Positions 15,842 through 26,593 of a stretch of 64,000 nucleotides of DNA are shown here, piece by piece. The DNA is taken from assembly GCF_017744155.1 (NCBI RefSeq), contig NZ_JAGHQT010000013.1, forward strand, positions 1-64,000. Direction: 5' to 3'. This DNA comes from Endozoicomonas sp. G2_1. GTDB lineage: Bacteria; Pseudomonadota; Gammaproteobacteria; Enterobacterales; Alteromonadaceae. Positions within the stretch are counted from its first letter, which is position 1; the number at the start of each line of letters is the position of its first letter. The notes below the pieces were generated by a model. It did not search any database and had not been told where the DNA came from. It saw only the letters and a list, made by a program, of their open reading frames with translations. The position numbers and the translations under genes were made by a program.

Positions 15842-17182
15842 CTAATTACACGCTTTTTTTACCGCATCGGCAATTTCGTTGGCATAATCTGTGACTTCAA
15901 CTAGATCTGGGCCTTCTACCATCACGCGAATTAAAGGCTCTGTTCCTGATTTTCTCAGCAATACTCGACCGCGTCCCGTGAGTTTTTCATTAACTTTGTG
16001 AACGGCGCCAACTACGCTGTCATGTGTAATAGGGTCGCTATCACCAGCAAAGCGAACATTAACTAACACTTGCGGAAGTTTTTTCATGCCTTGACGTAAA
16101 TCATACAAGTCGTTGCCTGAACGACAAACCGCCGTTAACACGTTTAGCGCGGCAATAATACCATCACCGGTCGAGGTGTGATTTAAGTTAATAATATGTC
16201 CTGAATTTTCAGCACCTAAATGCCAACCATTTTGGCCAAGCATTTCCATCACGTAACGGTCACCAACTTTACTGCGAGCAAATGGCACACCCATATCAGC
16301 AAGCGCAAGTTCAAGCCCCATATTACTCATTAGCGTACCAACGACACCACCACGCATAGTACCAGCACTTAGGTCGCTATTGGCGATGATAAAGACAATT
16401 TCATCACCGTCGAGCACGTAACCGGTGTGATCAACCATCATCAAACGGTCGCCATCACCGTCAAGCGCAATACCTAAATCAGCTTTGTGTTCAACAACTG
16501 CGCTGGCAATGGTATCCATCGAGGTTGCACCGCAGCCATCGTTAATGTTAGTGCCATTAGGGCTAGCTGCAATTTCAATCACTTCTGCGCCTAACTCGCG
16601 AAATACATTGGGTGCAATGTGATAAGTCGCGCCATTAGCGCAATCAACAACAATGCGCAAACCACTTAATGAATACTGGCTCGGGAAGTTACTCTTACAA
16701 AACTCGATGTAGCGTCCTGCTGCATCTTCAATGCGCGTGGCTTTACCCAAGTACTTTGACTCAACACATCCCATTGGCTTATCAAGTTCAGCTTCAATGG
16801 CGAGTTCTACCTCATCTGGCAGCTTTTCACCAGTTTGAGAAAAAAACTTAATACCATTGTCGTAGTATGGGTTATGGGAAGCACTGATGACGATGCCCGC
16901 TTCAGCGCGAAAAGTTTTGGTCAAATAAGCAATACCCGGCGTAGGCATAGGTCCAAGCAAACCGATATCGACACCTGCTGCTGAAAAGCCCGCTTCTAAG
17001 GCAGACTCAAGCATGTAACCTGAAATGCGAGTATCTTTACCAATCAGTACCTTACGGGTTCCTTGCGCGGCTAACACAGTACCAGCAGCGTAACCTAATC
17101 GCATAACAAACTCAGGACAAATTGGCGTTTTGCCAACTAAACCGCGGACACCATCAGTACCAAAATATTTTCTTGAAGACAT
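15842..17182 (-). CDS. glmM: Phosphoglucosamine mutase
   Basis: 446 residues, standard GlmM length. The start is [14 protein letters not shown]. The catalytic phosphoserine is S102 in [12 protein letters not shown], and the Mg loop is DGDGDR. The C-terminal domain carries [15 protein letters not shown], which binds the sugar phosphate. It converts glucosamine-6-phosphate to glucosamine-1-phosphate for UDP-GlcNAc, peptidoglycan and LPS synthesis. It sits downstream of folP as in E. coli. Confidence 0.97.
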   Translation of the reverse strand: MSSRKYFGTDGVRGLVGKTPICPEFVMRLGYAAGTVLAAQGTRKVLIGKDTRISGYMLESALEAGFSAAGVDIGLLGPMPTPGIAYLTKTFRAEAGIVISASHNPYYDNGIKFFSQTGEKLPDEVELAIEAELDKPMGCVESKYLGKATRIEDAAGRYIEFCKSNFPSQYSLSGLRIVVDCANGATYHIAPNVFRELGAEVIEIAASPNGTNINDGCGATSMDTIASAVVEHKADLGIALDGDGDRLMMVDHTGYVLDGDEIVFIIANSDLSAGTMRGGVVGTLMSNMGLELALADMGVPFARSKVGDRYVMEMLGQNGWHLGAENSGHIINLNHTSTGDGIIAALNVLTAVCRSGNDLYDLRQGMKKLPQVLVNVRFAGDSDPITHDSVVGAVHKVNEKLTGRGRVLLRKSGTEPLIRVMVEGPDLVEVTDYANEIADAVKKACN

Positions 17183-17270
17183 TTCCTATCCTATCTATTT
17201 CCTAGCGCTAGATTTATCTAACACCTTAATCTTGTTTAATGTAGTCGTATATAAAACAGTCACAACATAA

Positions 17271-18095
17271 CTATTGAGCAGCAGCTAATACCGCTAGCGC
17301 GTCAACGGTTTCTTTAACATCGTGAACGCGAATAATACTGGCACCGTTTTGTGCCGCAATAATCGCCGTCGCTAAGCTACCAGCCAATCTTTCATCAATA
17401 TTGCGATTGAGCAAGTTGCCGATCATCGATTTGCGCGATGTGCCAGATAAAATCGGTAGTTCCAAATCAGCGAACTCAGTCATACGCGCTAGCATTTGAT
17501 AATTTTGCTCGAGAGTTTTACCAAAACCAAAGCCAGGGTCAAGTATTATTCTGTCTCGTTCGATACCCGCACTGATGCAGGCCTCAATACGCGACTGGAA
17601 AAACGCTTTAACATCCACCACCACATCACCATATTCTGGGTTGAGTTGCATAGTGCGCGGTGAACCTTGCATATGCATTAAACAAACCGGTAAATGACTC
17701 GCTGCAACTGCTTCTAGGCATCCTTGATTTTGCAAGGCACAAACGTCATTAATCAAATCAGCACCAGCGGCTATTGCCGCGGTCATCACCGCAGCTTTTG
17801 AGGTATCAACAGATATCCAACAATCAGAATGCTGACGAATTGCTTGAATTAATGGAATAACGCGTTCGAGTTCAACTTCTTCAGATACCGCTTCAGCACC
17901 CGGCCTAGTCGACTCACCACCAATATCTAAAATAGTGGCTCCGTCAGCCAACATTTGCTGAGCTTGTGCTAAAGCCGCATCAATATGGGTATAGTGACCG
18001 CCATCAGAGAAAGAGTCTGGAGTGACATTCAAAATGCCCATCACTTGCGGCACCGATAAATCTAAGGTTTTATTATTAACTGTTATTGTTGTCAT
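17271..18095 (-). CDS. folP: Dihydropteroate synthase
   Basis: 274 residues with both pterin-binding signatures, MGILNVTPDSFSDGG (about 19-33) and LDIGGESTRPGA (about 60-71), and the C-terminal SGTSRKSMIGNL. It condenses 4-aminobenzoate with hydroxymethyl-dihydropterin diphosphate in folate synthesis and is the sulfonamide target. It follows ftsH as in enterics, but a small hairpin lies between them at 18194-18209. Confidence 0.97.
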   Translation of the reverse strand: MTTITVNNKTLDLSVPQVMGILNVTPDSFSDGGHYTHIDAALAQAQQMLADGATILDIGGESTRPGAEAVSEEVELERVIPLIQAIRQHSDCWISVDTSKAAVMTAAIAAGADLINDVCALQNQGCLEAVAASHLPVCLMHMQGSPRTMQLNPEYGDVVVDVKAFFQSRIEACISAGIERDRIILDPGFGFGKTLEQNYQMLARMTEFADLELPILSGTSRKSMIGNLLNRNIDERLAGSLATAIIAAQNGASIIRVHDVKETVDALAVLAAAQ

Positions 18096-18193
18096 TTATT
18101 TTTTTGTCAGTGGTAATAGTTATGCGCAATGATATTACCGTTATCACAATCGCAAATTTGTTGAAATAAAAGATACCGGCACACATACAATAA

Positions 18194-18209
18194 AGCCCCT
18201 TACGGGGCT
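18194..18209. terminator. Hairpin between ftsH and folP
   Basis: AGCCCC (18194-18199) pairs with GGGGCT (18204-18209) around TTAC. On the minus strand it is followed by TTTATT, giving a weak intrinsic terminator or attenuator after ftsH. On the plus strand the following CTATTTTTT is actually stronger. It probably reduces readthrough from ftsH into folP. Confidence 0.6.
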
Positions 18210-18232
18210 CTATTTTTTACTCATATGCTAGC

Positions 18233-20197
18233 TTATTTAGCAGGAACGTCATCTGGGCTGTTTAAGTCCGGCTCACCTGCGTCTTTTGACTCGCTCTTTT
18301 GCTCGTCTTTAGTCGCACTGCCCGACGGCGGTTGGTCATTTGAATCACCGCTGCCAAAACCACTGCCAAATTCAGCTGGTGGACGAATTTTTTCTTTGCG
18401 CTCCATCAGGTCGTCAATTTGACCAGCATCAATGGTTTCATACTCCATCAAGGCATCTTTCATCGCATGCAAGATATCCATGTTATCTTTTAGGATTTGC
18501 TCTGCGCGCTGGTAGTTGCGGTTAACAACGTCTTTGATTTCTTCGTCAATTAACTGAGCAGTTTCATCCGACATATGTAATGACTTTGAAGATGTGCGGC
18601 CTAAGAATACTTCACCTTCTTCTTCAGCGTACAACATAGGACCCATTTTTTCAGATAAGCCCCACTGCGTAACCATTTTACGAGCGATGTTAGTTGCGCG
18701 CTCGATATCATTTGACGCACCGGTTGAAACTTTGTCAGCGCCGTAGATAATTTCTTCGGCAATACGACCACCGTATAGCGATGAAATATTGCTTTCTAAA
18801 TGCTGTTTGCTATGGCTGAATCTGTCTTGCTCAGGCAAGTACATAGTAACACCTAGCGCACGGCCGCGAGGAATAATACTGACCTTATAAACTGGATCGT
18901 GATCTGGTACTAAACGGCCAACAATAGCGTGACCAGCTTCGTGATAAGCGGTCATCTCTTTTTCTTCCTCGCCCATCACCATTGATTTACGCTCAGCGCC
19001 CATCAAAATTTTGTCTTTCGCTTTTTCAAATTCGGCCATCGACACCAAACGGCGGGCACCACGGGCAGCAAATAATGCTGCTTCATTAACCAAATTTGCT
19101 AAATCGGCACCAGAGAAACCTGGCGTACCGCGCGCAATTACTGAAGCCACTACATCGTCACCTAGTGGTACTTTGCGCATGTGAACTTTAAGAATTTGCT
19201 CACGGCCGCGAATATCAGGTAAACCAACGGTTACTTGACGGTCAAAACGACCAGGACGTAACAAGGCCGGATCTAACACGTCTGGGCGGTTAGTCGCCGC
19301 AATAACAATCACGCCTTCGTTGCCTTCAAAACCGTCCATTTCAACGAGCATTTGGTTCAAGGTTTGCTCGCGCTCATCGTGACCACCACCTAAACCAGCG
19401 CCACGTTGGCGACCTACGGCATCGATCTCATCGATAAAGATAATACATGGGGCAGACTTTTTCGCTTGGTCGAACATATCGCGAACACGTGACGCACCAA
19501 CACCAACAAACATTTCAACAAAGTCCGAACCAGAAATACTGAAAAATGGTACTTTAGCTTCACCAGCAATCGCTTTTGCCAGTAACGTTTTACCAGTACC
19601 AGGCTGACCGACCATTAAGACACCACTTGGGATGCGGCCACCTAACTTTTGGAAGCGGCTTGGGTCGCGAAGGTAATCAACGAGTTCTGCAACTTCTTCT
19701 TTCGCTTCATCACAACCGGCAACATCGGCAAAAGTCGTTTTAATTTGATCTTCACTCAACAGGCGCGCTTTACTTTTACCAAAAGACATCGCGCCTTTGC
19801 CGCCACCGCCTTGCATTTGACGCATGAAGAAAATCCAGACGCCGATTAGCAAAATCATTGGGAACCAAGAAACGAAAACCGTGGTTAAAAAGCTCGTTTC
19901 TTCTGGTAACTCACCCGTTGCCTTTACACCATTTTTAACTAAGTCGTTGATTAAGTCGCGATCATAACCACCTGGAATAACGGTGACAAAAGATTCACCG
20001 TTGCGCTTAACACCTTTGATAACACCGTTGCGATCAACACTTGCCTCTCTAATTTGCGTTTGACGCAAATCAGTGACAAATTGGGTGTAGCTCACTTCCT
20101 GATCACTGCCGCCAGATGTATTAAAGCCCTGAAAAACAGACATTAATATCACTGCAATGACCAACCATAAAATCAGATTTTTTGCCATATCGCTCAA
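18233..20197 (-). CDS. ftsH: ATP-dependent zinc metalloprotease FtsH
   Basis: A 654-residue membrane AAA+ protease. It has an N-terminal membrane segment (about 5-24), a periplasmic domain and a second segment (about 106-125). The AAA module carries Walker A GQPGTGKT (197-204) and Walker B FIDEIDA (254-260), and the protease zinc motif is HEAGH (419-423). It degrades membrane proteins, sigma-32 and LpxC-type substrates. TTG 20197 has AGAGG eight bases ahead and gives MSDMAKN; ATG 20188 gives the E. coli-like start MAKNLILW. It follows rlmE as in most relatives. Confidence 0.97.
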   Translation of the reverse strand: MSDMAKNLILWLVIAVILMSVFQGFNTSGGSDQEVSYTQFVTDLRQTQIREASVDRNGVIKGVKRNGESFVTVIPGGYDRDLINDLVKNGVKATGELPEETSFLTTVFVSWFPMILLIGVWIFFMRQMQGGGGKGAMSFGKSKARLLSEDQIKTTFADVAGCDEAKEEVAELVDYLRDPSRFQKLGGRIPSGVLMVGQPGTGKTLLAKAIAGEAKVPFFSISGSDFVEMFVGVGASRVRDMFDQAKKSAPCIIFIDEIDAVGRQRGAGLGGGHDEREQTLNQMLVEMDGFEGNEGVIVIAATNRPDVLDPALLRPGRFDRQVTVGLPDIRGREQILKVHMRKVPLGDDVVASVIARGTPGFSGADLANLVNEAALFAARGARRLVSMAEFEKAKDKILMGAERKSMVMGEEEKEMTAYHEAGHAIVGRLVPDHDPVYKVSIIPRGRALGVTMYLPEQDRFSHSKQHLESNISSLYGGRIAEEIIYGADKVSTGASNDIERATNIARKMVTQWGLSEKMGPMLYAEEEGEVFLGRTSSKSLHMSDETAQLIDEEIKDVVNRNYQRAEQILKDNMDILHAMKDALMEYETIDAGQIDDLMERKEKIRPPAEFGSGFGSGDSNDQPPSGSATKDEQKSESKDAGEPDLNSPDDVPAK

Positions 20198-20357
20198 CTT
20201 AACAACCTCTTGCCGCCGGAAAATGGCGACTTAACATAAATGGTGTATTCAAAATAAATCTATTGTCATTATAACTATTTGGCTTGCGCTTGGTAGTTAT
20301 TTCACACTTAAAAGGTAACAAAGCATTAACTTTACTATCCAATAAAATTCTTGTTGT

Positions 20358-20984
20358 TTATTTAAAACCCGTTGCCACTAAATAAACTTCCCGTGACCTT
20401 GCTCTTGAAGAGTCGGGTTTGCGCACTTTAACCACTTTAAATGCCGCTTTAACATCGCGCATAAATTGGTCAAAACCGTCACCTTGGAAAACTTTAACGA
20501 CAAAGGCGCCGTTCTTTTTCAAGACTTGATGACACATATCGAGCGCTAATTCGACTAAGTACATGCTACGGGCAGAGTCTGCAGTTTCATTACCGGTCAT
20601 ATTCGCCGCCATATCAGACATCACAACATCGATGTTTTGACCGTCAATTTTTTCAAGTAATGCGTCTAACACCGCTTCTTCGCGAAAATCGCCTTGCAAA
20701 AAATCAACGCCAGCCAATGGGTCCATTGGCAAAATATCACAAGCAACCACTTGGCCGCTGTCGCCAACAACTTTGGCGGCGTATTCAGACCAACCGCCTG
20801 GTGCTGCACCTAAATCTACGACTTTCATGCCGGCTTTGATCAATTTGTCTTTGTTATTGATCTCTTCAATTTTGAACACGGCTCGCGAACGCAAACCGAG
20901 CTTTTGCGCTTTTTTTACGTATTCGTCTTCAAAGTGCTCGTTTAACCAGCGCGTACTGCTGGCACTGTGTTTTTTCTTACTCAA
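20358..20984 (-). CDS. rlmE: 23S rRNA 2'-O-methyltransferase RlmE (FtsJ/RrmJ)
   Basis: 208 residues starting at a TTG codon (20984), chosen because AAAGG lies eight bases ahead and because [10 protein letters not shown] matches the conserved N-terminus. It has the AdoMet motif [12 protein letters not shown] and the catalytic K-D-K-E residues in SDMAANMTG and [10 protein letters not shown]. It methylates U2552 of 23S rRNA in the assembled 50S subunit. It is the promoter-proximal gene of the ftsH group and diverges from yhbY. Confidence 0.95.
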   Translation of the reverse strand: MSKKKHSASSTRWLNEHFEDEYVKKAQKLGLRSRAVFKIEEINNKDKLIKAGMKVVDLGAAPGGWSEYAAKVVGDSGQVVACDILPMDPLAGVDFLQGDFREEAVLDALLEKIDGQNIDVVMSDMAANMTGNETADSARSMYLVELALDMCHQVLKKNGAFVVKVFQGDGFDQFMRDVKAAFKVVKVRKPDSSRARSREVYLVATGFK

Positions 20985-21097
20985 GCGCTTAACCTTTACT
21001 TTAATGAGTAATCGATAGTACGACTATCTAATAGTATTAATTGCTAGATAAGGGTAAAATATCATTAATTCAAGTTAACAAAACACGAAATTTATTT

Positions 21098-21394
21098 ATG
21101 AGCTTAAATAAGAAACAAATTCAGCACTTAAAAGGCTTGGCACATTCGCTAAAACCAGTCGTGCTATTGGGTAGTAACGGTTTAACTGAGGCGGTTGTCG
21201 CGGAGATTGATTACGCGCTAAACCACCACGAGTTAATTAAAGTAAAAATTCCAACGGAAGATCGCGAAGTAAAAGGCTTAATTGTCGACGCTATTTGTCG
21301 TGAAACTGGCGCAACCAAAGTACAAGTTATCGGTAAAACCTTGATTATCTACCGTCAGTCTGAAGAAAAGAAAATTCACATTCCAAAGTTATAG
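21098..21394 (+). CDS. yhbY: CRM-domain RNA-binding protein YhbY
   Basis: 98 residues from ATG 21098; a longer frame from 21041 has no support. It is a single CRM domain: LNKKQIQHLKGLAHSLKPVV at the start, then LGSNGL (the GxxG RNA-binding loop) and ALNHHELIKVKI. YhbY binds pre-50S particles and helps ribosome assembly. It is divergent from rlmE, the arrangement found in many gammaproteobacteria, and is followed by a strong terminator. Confidence 0.95.
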   Translation: MSLNKKQIQHLKGLAHSLKPVVLLGSNGLTEAVVAEIDYALNHHELIKVKIPTEDREVKGLIVDAICRETGATKVQVIGKTLIIYRQSEEKKIHIPKL

Positions 21395-21444
21395 CGCTTG
21401 ATACGGTTACAACGCCTAGCAAAGTGTTAAACAGATTAAAATGC

Positions 21445-21473
21445 AAAACGGCAGCTTCGACTGCCGTTTTTTT
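21445..21473 (+). terminator. Rho-independent terminator after yhbY
   Basis: AAAACGGCAG (21445-21454) pairs with CTGCCGTTTT (21461-21470) around CTTCGA, followed by further T. The stem also carries an A-run on the left, so it may work in both directions. Confidence 0.9.
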
Positions 21474-21542
21474 ATGCGGAATATATAGTGTTTGCCACCG
21501 TCACAAATAACAAAGCGCAATATTCCCCATTGGTAAGCTCAA

Positions 21543-22511
21543 TTAAGGTAAGCGCTGGCCCCGCGCACTAACATAAATCGCGTACCAATGTTCTCTGGTT
21601 AACTCGACTGTCGTCGCCTGACAACAAGCTGCAATACGCGTGGGATTAACCGTGCCAATTATCGGTTGGATTTTAGCTGGATGACGCATAAGCCAAGCTA
21701 ATACAATCGCCTCTGGGCTGGTGCCGTATTCAGAGGCTAACTTAGCAACTAGCTCTGCGGTTTGTTTAACATGTTCTGCCTGCCCGTCAGTACTTGCACC
21801 CGTAAATATTCCTTGAGAAAGACTGCCCCATGCCTGTAACTGTACCTTGTGTAATCGACAGTACTCAACAATACCAGTACTGTAGTTATCAACTGGTAAG
21901 CCAGCACAGCCTGCGGTAATCCCTTCTTCTAGCCAAGTTAAATGACTTAAACTGAGCTCAAGCTGATTAGCGATTAACGGCGCGTCCAATTCAGCTTGCA
22001 GCAACGTCATTTGGCTCGCGGTCATGTTAGAAACACCAAAGTGTTTCACCTTGCCTCCTTGTGTTAGTTGGTTGAATACCTGCGCCACCTGTTCAGGCTC
22101 CATCAGAGGGTCTGGGCGATGCAATAAAAGCGCATCGAGCTGTTCTACTCCCAATCGCGTTAGGATATTTTCAACCGATTGCTTGATCCAAGTAGGCGAA
22201 AAATCATAGCGTTTAGGACCATGTTGGTCGTCGACGCGAATACCGCATTTCGACTGAATTGATATTTGCTCGCGCAGCTCTGGTCGCTGTTTTAAAACCT
22301 CAGCAAAAACTCGTTCAGATTTTCCCATCCGGTAAATATCGGCGTGATCAAAAATCTTAATCCCACCGTCAACAGCACTGTCGATTGCTTGATGGGCTTG
22401 TGCAATTTCAGCGGAGCCATAATCTTTGGTTTGCCAATCGCCACCAAGCCCCATGCAGCCAAAAATAAGTGGGCTAGTCTGTTCAAAATAATTTTCAATC
22501 GGATAAGTCAT
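21543..22511 (-). CDS. Aldo/keto reductase (YdhF-like)
   Basis: 322 residues with the AKR barrel signature: FDHADIYRMGKSE near residue 54 (catalytic Asp and Tyr), LLLHRPDPLMEP, FGVSNM and the NADPH-binding C-terminal part PIIGTVNPTRIAAC. The sequence most resembles the YdhF branch of NADPH-dependent oxidoreductases. The substrate is unknown. It diverges from a LysR regulator across 106 bases holding a clear inverted repeat, so it is probably that regulator's target. Confidence 0.88.
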   Translation of the reverse strand: MTYPIENYFEQTSPLIFGCMGLGGDWQTKDYGSAEIAQAHQAIDSAVDGGIKIFDHADIYRMGKSERVFAEVLKQRPELREQISIQSKCGIRVDDQHGPKRYDFSPTWIKQSVENILTRLGVEQLDALLLHRPDPLMEPEQVAQVFNQLTQGGKVKHFGVSNMTASQMTLLQAELDAPLIANQLELSLSHLTWLEEGITAGCAGLPVDNYSTGIVEYCRLHKVQLQAWGSLSQGIFTGASTDGQAEHVKQTAELVAKLASEYGTSPEAIVLAWLMRHPAKIQPIIGTVNPTRIAACCQATTVELTREHWYAIYVSARGQRLP

Positions 22512-22585
22512 TGCTTGTGCTCAAATTAGTTATATCAAAAAATTATCTCGCAATTTTTTTGCAATTTTAATACAACAATAACAAA

Positions 22586-22617
22586 ATGATTGTTCGTTAT
22601 ATAAAACAAACAATCAT
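22586..22617. promoter_or_regulatory. Inverted repeat, probable LysR operator
   Basis: ATGATTGTTCGTT (22586-22598) and AACAAACAATCAT (22605-22617) form 13-bp arms with one mismatch, directly before the LysR start codon and 75 bases from the divergent reductase gene. Size and place fit a LysR-type binding site used for autoregulation and control of the reductase. Confidence 0.6.
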
Positions 22618-23499
22618 ATGCTCAAACAACAAGAGCACAAAAAGCTCGAACGATTAATGCTGTTTAGTGAAGTCGCAAAACAGCTAAGCTTTACCAAAGC
22701 GGCAGATTTTCTCAATATTTCGCGCGGCCATTTGTCTCATCAAATAAAAGTGCTCGAGCAAGAACTCGGTACAGTGTTGTTAGTGCGGTCTACCAGAAGT
22801 GTCAAACTCACTCAGGCGGGACAAAATGTCTTAGCAAGTATGGCCGAAATTAAACAAGTGCTACTGACACTAAACAGAAAAACCCGCGAAGACATCACTC
22901 AAATTAGCGGCCAGATTAAAATTACTGCGCCTCAACAATTTGCCCAATGCTATTTGTTCGACATTTGTCAGCAATTTAAAAACCGTTATCCTAATATTGA
23001 ATTTGCCATCGACATTAGTTACACCAACTTTGATTTGCATCGAAGTGATTTTGACCTTGCTTTTCGGGCGACAAATCAACCACCGCAGAATATGGTTGCG
23101 AAAAAACTATTTGATTATCAACATATTTGCTGCGCTGCGCCAAGTTATATCAATCAGTATGGCGCTCCAACTTCCGTTGCAGAGTTAAGTGAACATCAAT
23201 GCTTGTCGTGGAACAGTCGTACCCTGTGGTGGTTAGATGATCGAGAAGTTGACGTAAACGGTTGGTTGGCAACCAACGATAATCGTCAATTGGTTGCACA
23301 TGCACTTCAAGGACAAGGCATTATCAAGCAGCCAGACTACACTATTGCCAATGAGATCGACGCTGGCACATTGATCAAAGTATTACCCGAGTGTAAAACT
23401 GAGCAGCGCAGTATTTATCTACTTCACCCTCAGTTACTCAGTCAATCAAAGCGTCTACACGTATTTAGCCAATTTGTGCAGACCTATTTCGACAATTAG
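22618..23499 (+). CDS. LysR-family transcriptional regulator
   Basis: 293 residues. The winged-helix domain is at 12-70 (FSEVAKQLSFTKAADFLNIS and LSHQIKVLEQELG). The periplasmic-binding-protein-like effector domain starts at about 95. The effector is unknown. It is divergent from an aldo/keto reductase gene with an inverted repeat between them. Its stop codon interlocks with that of the convergent helicase gene: the two genes overlap by 4 bases (23496-23499). Confidence 0.92.
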   Translation: MLKQQEHKKLERLMLFSEVAKQLSFTKAADFLNISRGHLSHQIKVLEQELGTVLLVRSTRSVKLTQAGQNVLASMAEIKQVLLTLNRKTREDITQISGQIKITAPQQFAQCYLFDICQQFKNRYPNIEFAIDISYTNFDLHRSDFDLAFRATNQPPQNMVAKKLFDYQHICCAAPSYINQYGAPTSVAELSEHQCLSWNSRTLWWLDDREVDVNGWLATNDNRQLVAHALQGQGIIKQPDYTIANEIDAGTLIKVLPECKTEQRSIYLLHPQLLSQSKRLHVFSQFVQTYFDN

Positions 23500-24812
23500 C
23501 GCTTTGCTTTTTTGCTTTTAGCAGGCTTACCCGAGGCTTTTTTCTTACCCTTTTTGGTCGCTGCTTGTTTTAAGCTTTGCTTTTTAGCTATCGCTCGATT
23601 CTTATCTTGGGTAGCGCGATAGCGGTTTTTACTTTGTGCTTCTTTGCTATGAGCTTTGGCTTCGTCAACTGCCTGCTCTTGGCTAAATTCATAACCCGGC
23701 ATGACAATGCGCTCAAACCTGCGACCAATCAAACGTTCAATGTTACCGAGGAATTTTTCATCTTTCGGGCTTACCAGCGAAATAGCAACACCAGATTTAC
23801 CAGCACGACCGGTGCGGCCTACTCGGTGGACATAATCCTCAGCTAAAAACGGCAAGTGATAATTAACTACATAAGGTAAATCGGCAATATCTAAACCACG
23901 TGCTGCAACATCCGTTGCCACCAAAACTCGAATACTGCCCTCAGCAAATTGCTGTAGTGCTTTATTGCGACCACCTTGGGAAACATCTCCGTGACAAAGC
24001 GCCGTTTTAATACCGTCGAGCTTGAGCTCTTTTGCCAGTTGATTGGCACTTTCCCGTGTTCCCGCAAACACTAACACTTGCTGCCAGTTGTTAACGCCAA
24101 TAATTTCAGATAACAACTCGCGCTTGCGCGCTTCCAACACCCAATACACTTGCTGTTTAACTTTACCTGCGGTGGTGTTTTGCTTCGCCACTTCAATGGT
24201 TTTTGGCGTATTGAGCAATTGCTTAGCTAATGTTTTAACCTTGTTGGAAAAGGTCGCTGAAAACATGAGCATTTGCTTACTGTGTTTAATATGACTAGCC
24301 AAACGTTCAATATCGGTTAAAAAACCCATATCAAGCATGCGATCAGCTTCGTCCAAGACCCAATATTTTACTTGGCTGAGTTGAACATTGCGCAGCTCCA
24401 AGTGTTCGAGTAAACGGCCCGGCGTTGCTACCAAGATATCGACACCGGCTTTTAGCTGCTGGCTTTGACTTGCCATACCAACACCACCGTAAACTACGGC
24501 AACTTTTAACGATGAGAACTGGCAATATTCAACGATATTATCGGCAACTTGCTGAGCTAACTCGCGGGTTGGCGCAAGTACAAGTGCTTTCGGAGCATTA
24601 GCCGTTTGTGGCTCCTGACGGATAATTTGATCAATAATCGGCAAGGCAAAAGCAGCAGTTTTACCTGTGCCTGTTTGCGCACTTGCTAGAATATCGTGGC
24701 CTTTGCGAATAAGCGGAATCGCCTTTTGCTGAATCGGTGTTAAATTTTTATAGCCACATTGCTTAACTGCCGTCAGCAAATCCGCATGTAAACCAATCGT
24801 ATCAACACTCAT
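23496..24812 (-). CDS. DEAD-box ATP-dependent RNA helicase (RhlE-like)
   Basis: 438 residues. The Q motif is GYKNLTPIQ, Walker A is AQTGTGKT, and DEAD and SAT (motifs II and III) are intact, with HRVGRTGRAG (motif VI) in the second RecA domain. A long Lys/Ala/Ser-rich tail follows (residues about 385-438), which probably binds RNA. The RhlE type takes part in ribosome assembly or mRNA decay. It is convergent with lysR with a 4-base overlap. Confidence 0.93.
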   Translation of the reverse strand: MSVDTIGLHADLLTAVKQCGYKNLTPIQQKAIPLIRKGHDILASAQTGTGKTAAFALPIIDQIIRQEPQTANAPKALVLAPTRELAQQVADNIVEYCQFSSLKVAVVYGGVGMASQSQQLKAGVDILVATPGRLLEHLELRNVQLSQVKYWVLDEADRMLDMGFLTDIERLASHIKHSKQMLMFSATFSNKVKTLAKQLLNTPKTIEVAKQNTTAGKVKQQVYWVLEARKRELLSEIIGVNNWQQVLVFAGTRESANQLAKELKLDGIKTALCHGDVSQGGRNKALQQFAEGSIRVLVATDVAARGLDIADLPYVVNYHLPFLAEDYVHRVGRTGRAGKSGVAISLVSPKDEKFLGNIERLIGRRFERIVMPGYEFSQEQAVDEAKAHSKEAQSKNRYRATQDKNRAIAKKQSLKQAATKKGKKKASGKPAKSKKAKR

Positions 24813-24943
24813 CTTTATTCAACCTATTTATTCGTTAAGCCAGTTATCTCACGCATCCCACCTCAAATTAACAACCATTATCGATGGGGCGCGTGATTAT
24901 ACGCCGATTTGCTAAAAATGCGAACAATAGATACTGCGCTTAG

Positions 24944-26347
24944 TTAACGCCAAATATTTTTGGTCAAGTTAAAGCTTTGCTCTTCTTGTTCGCTGGCTTG
25001 GTATTGTGGCAAGCGCCCTTGCTTTAATTGCTCGTGATAGTTTTTACTGATTGCAATAAGCACTTTAGAAAGTAAAAACAGTGCGGTGACATTGAACAAA
25101 GTCATAAGCCCGGTCGACATGTCCGCCAATGCGATAACTTGGCCTAATGACGCCTGCGAGCCAAAAATTAACATGGCCAAAAAGCCTACTTTCAACAGTA
25201 AATGGCCCCACTTGTGATCTAAGCCTAAGTATTTCAAGTTGTTATCGGCATACGCATAGTTCGCAACAATCGACGTGAAAGCAAATAACATAATGGCAAA
25301 GGTAACAAAGTCACTGCCCCACGCCCCCACTTGCTGAACTAGCGCTTGTTGGGTTAATTGAATACCCTGTGCGCTAGTATCGTCAGCCAACAAAATTAAA
25401 AACGCCGTACAAGAACAAATCACGATAGTGTCGAAAAACACGGCAAACATTTGTACATAGCCTTGAGAAGCCGGATGATTGGGAAACGGCACCGCTGCCG
25501 CCGCCGCATTAGGCGCACTGCCCATACCTGCTTCATTGGAATACAAACCGCGTTTCACACCGTGAACAATGGCGGCACCGACTAAGCCACCACCAGCTTC
25601 CTGTAAACCAATGGCAGAGCGCACTATCTGCATAAAAATATCGGGTAAGGCACTGGCATTGAGTAGCAAGACATAACTGACCACTAAAATATAGGCAACG
25701 CCCATAAACGGCACAGCTAATTCAGCAAAGCGAGCAATATTGCGCAAGCCACCAAAAATAACTAACCCCGCAAGTATGGTAATCACAATACCGGTTGTGA
25801 GCGGTTCAATGCCATATGAACCATTAAACGCGTCAGTAATTGAATTTGCTTGCACTGAACTAAACACAAAACCATAGCCAAAAAACAAACACAGCGAAAA
25901 ACCAACTGCTAGAAATTTACTGTTAAGCCCTTTGCGCATGTAATAAGCAGGGCCACCGCGAAAGTTGCCAAACTCGTCTTTTTCTTTGTAGAGCTGACCG
26001 AGTGTGCTTTCGGCATAAGCGGTCGCCATTCCGAGTAAGGCAATTAACCACATCCAAAACACCGCACCTGCACCGCCAAGAGTGATCGCAACTGCAACGC
26101 CCATTAAATTACCTGTGCCCACTCGTGCCGCTACGGTTGTACACAAGGCTTGAAATGAAGAGATGCCCTCACTAGAGCTCGCTCGACTCCCCTTGAGCAG
26201 ACCAAACATGTGACCAAAATGTCGAAACTGAAGTCCTTTAAGCCTCAAGGTAAACCAAATCCCGCAAGCAGACAGTAAGTAAACTAAAACACTGCCCCAC
26301 AAATAACCATTGATGGTACCAACCCAAGTTTCGATTAGGGAACCCAT
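24944..26347 (-). CDS. Amino-acid:Na+ symporter (AGCS/AlsT family)
   Basis: A 467-residue membrane protein with about ten membrane segments and AGCS hallmarks: GTGNLMGVAVAITLGGAGAVFWMW in outline, GGPAYYMRKGL and SNEAGMGSAPNAAAA. AGCS carriers take up alanine or glycine with sodium. Substrate preference cannot be told from sequence here. It is a single gene with its own upstream region of 246 bases shared with the pntB terminator. Confidence 0.93.
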   Translation of the reverse strand: MGSLIETWVGTINGYLWGSVLVYLLSACGIWFTLRLKGLQFRHFGHMFGLLKGSRASSSEGISSFQALCTTVAARVGTGNLMGVAVAITLGGAGAVFWMWLIALLGMATAYAESTLGQLYKEKDEFGNFRGGPAYYMRKGLNSKFLAVGFSLCLFFGYGFVFSSVQANSITDAFNGSYGIEPLTTGIVITILAGLVIFGGLRNIARFAELAVPFMGVAYILVVSYVLLLNASALPDIFMQIVRSAIGLQEAGGGLVGAAIVHGVKRGLYSNEAGMGSAPNAAAAAVPFPNHPASQGYVQMFAVFFDTIVICSCTAFLILLADDTSAQGIQLTQQALVQQVGAWGSDFVTFAIMLFAFTSIVANYAYADNNLKYLGLDHKWGHLLLKVGFLAMLIFGSQASLGQVIALADMSTGLMTLFNVTALFLLSKVLIAISKNYHEQLKQGRLPQYQASEQEEQSFNLTKNIWR

Positions 26348-26523
26348 GAAACACGCCGCCTTGAATAATCGCTAAATACAATAAAACCGCAATGCTAACA
26401 AAATTGCCGAGTAATGAATAATTTAACTCAATATATCTAATTACAAATCAGCGTTACGCCAAGAAAGTTACGCGCAAATACACACTAGTACGAGAAATTG
26501 ATGACAAGTTGATAGAAATAAAA

Positions 26524-26548
26524 AAGCCGAGTCATAACAACTCGGCTT
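26524..26548 (-). terminator. Terminator after pntAB
   Basis: AAGCCGAGT (26524-26532) pairs with ACTCGGCTT (26540-26548). On the minus strand it is followed by a run of T (complement of 26525-26519), downstream of the pntB stop at 26594. Confidence 0.85.
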
Positions 26549-26593
26549 GGCTTTTGAGAGTTAGTTTTTTAGGCTTAAATGCCTGCTAGTGAT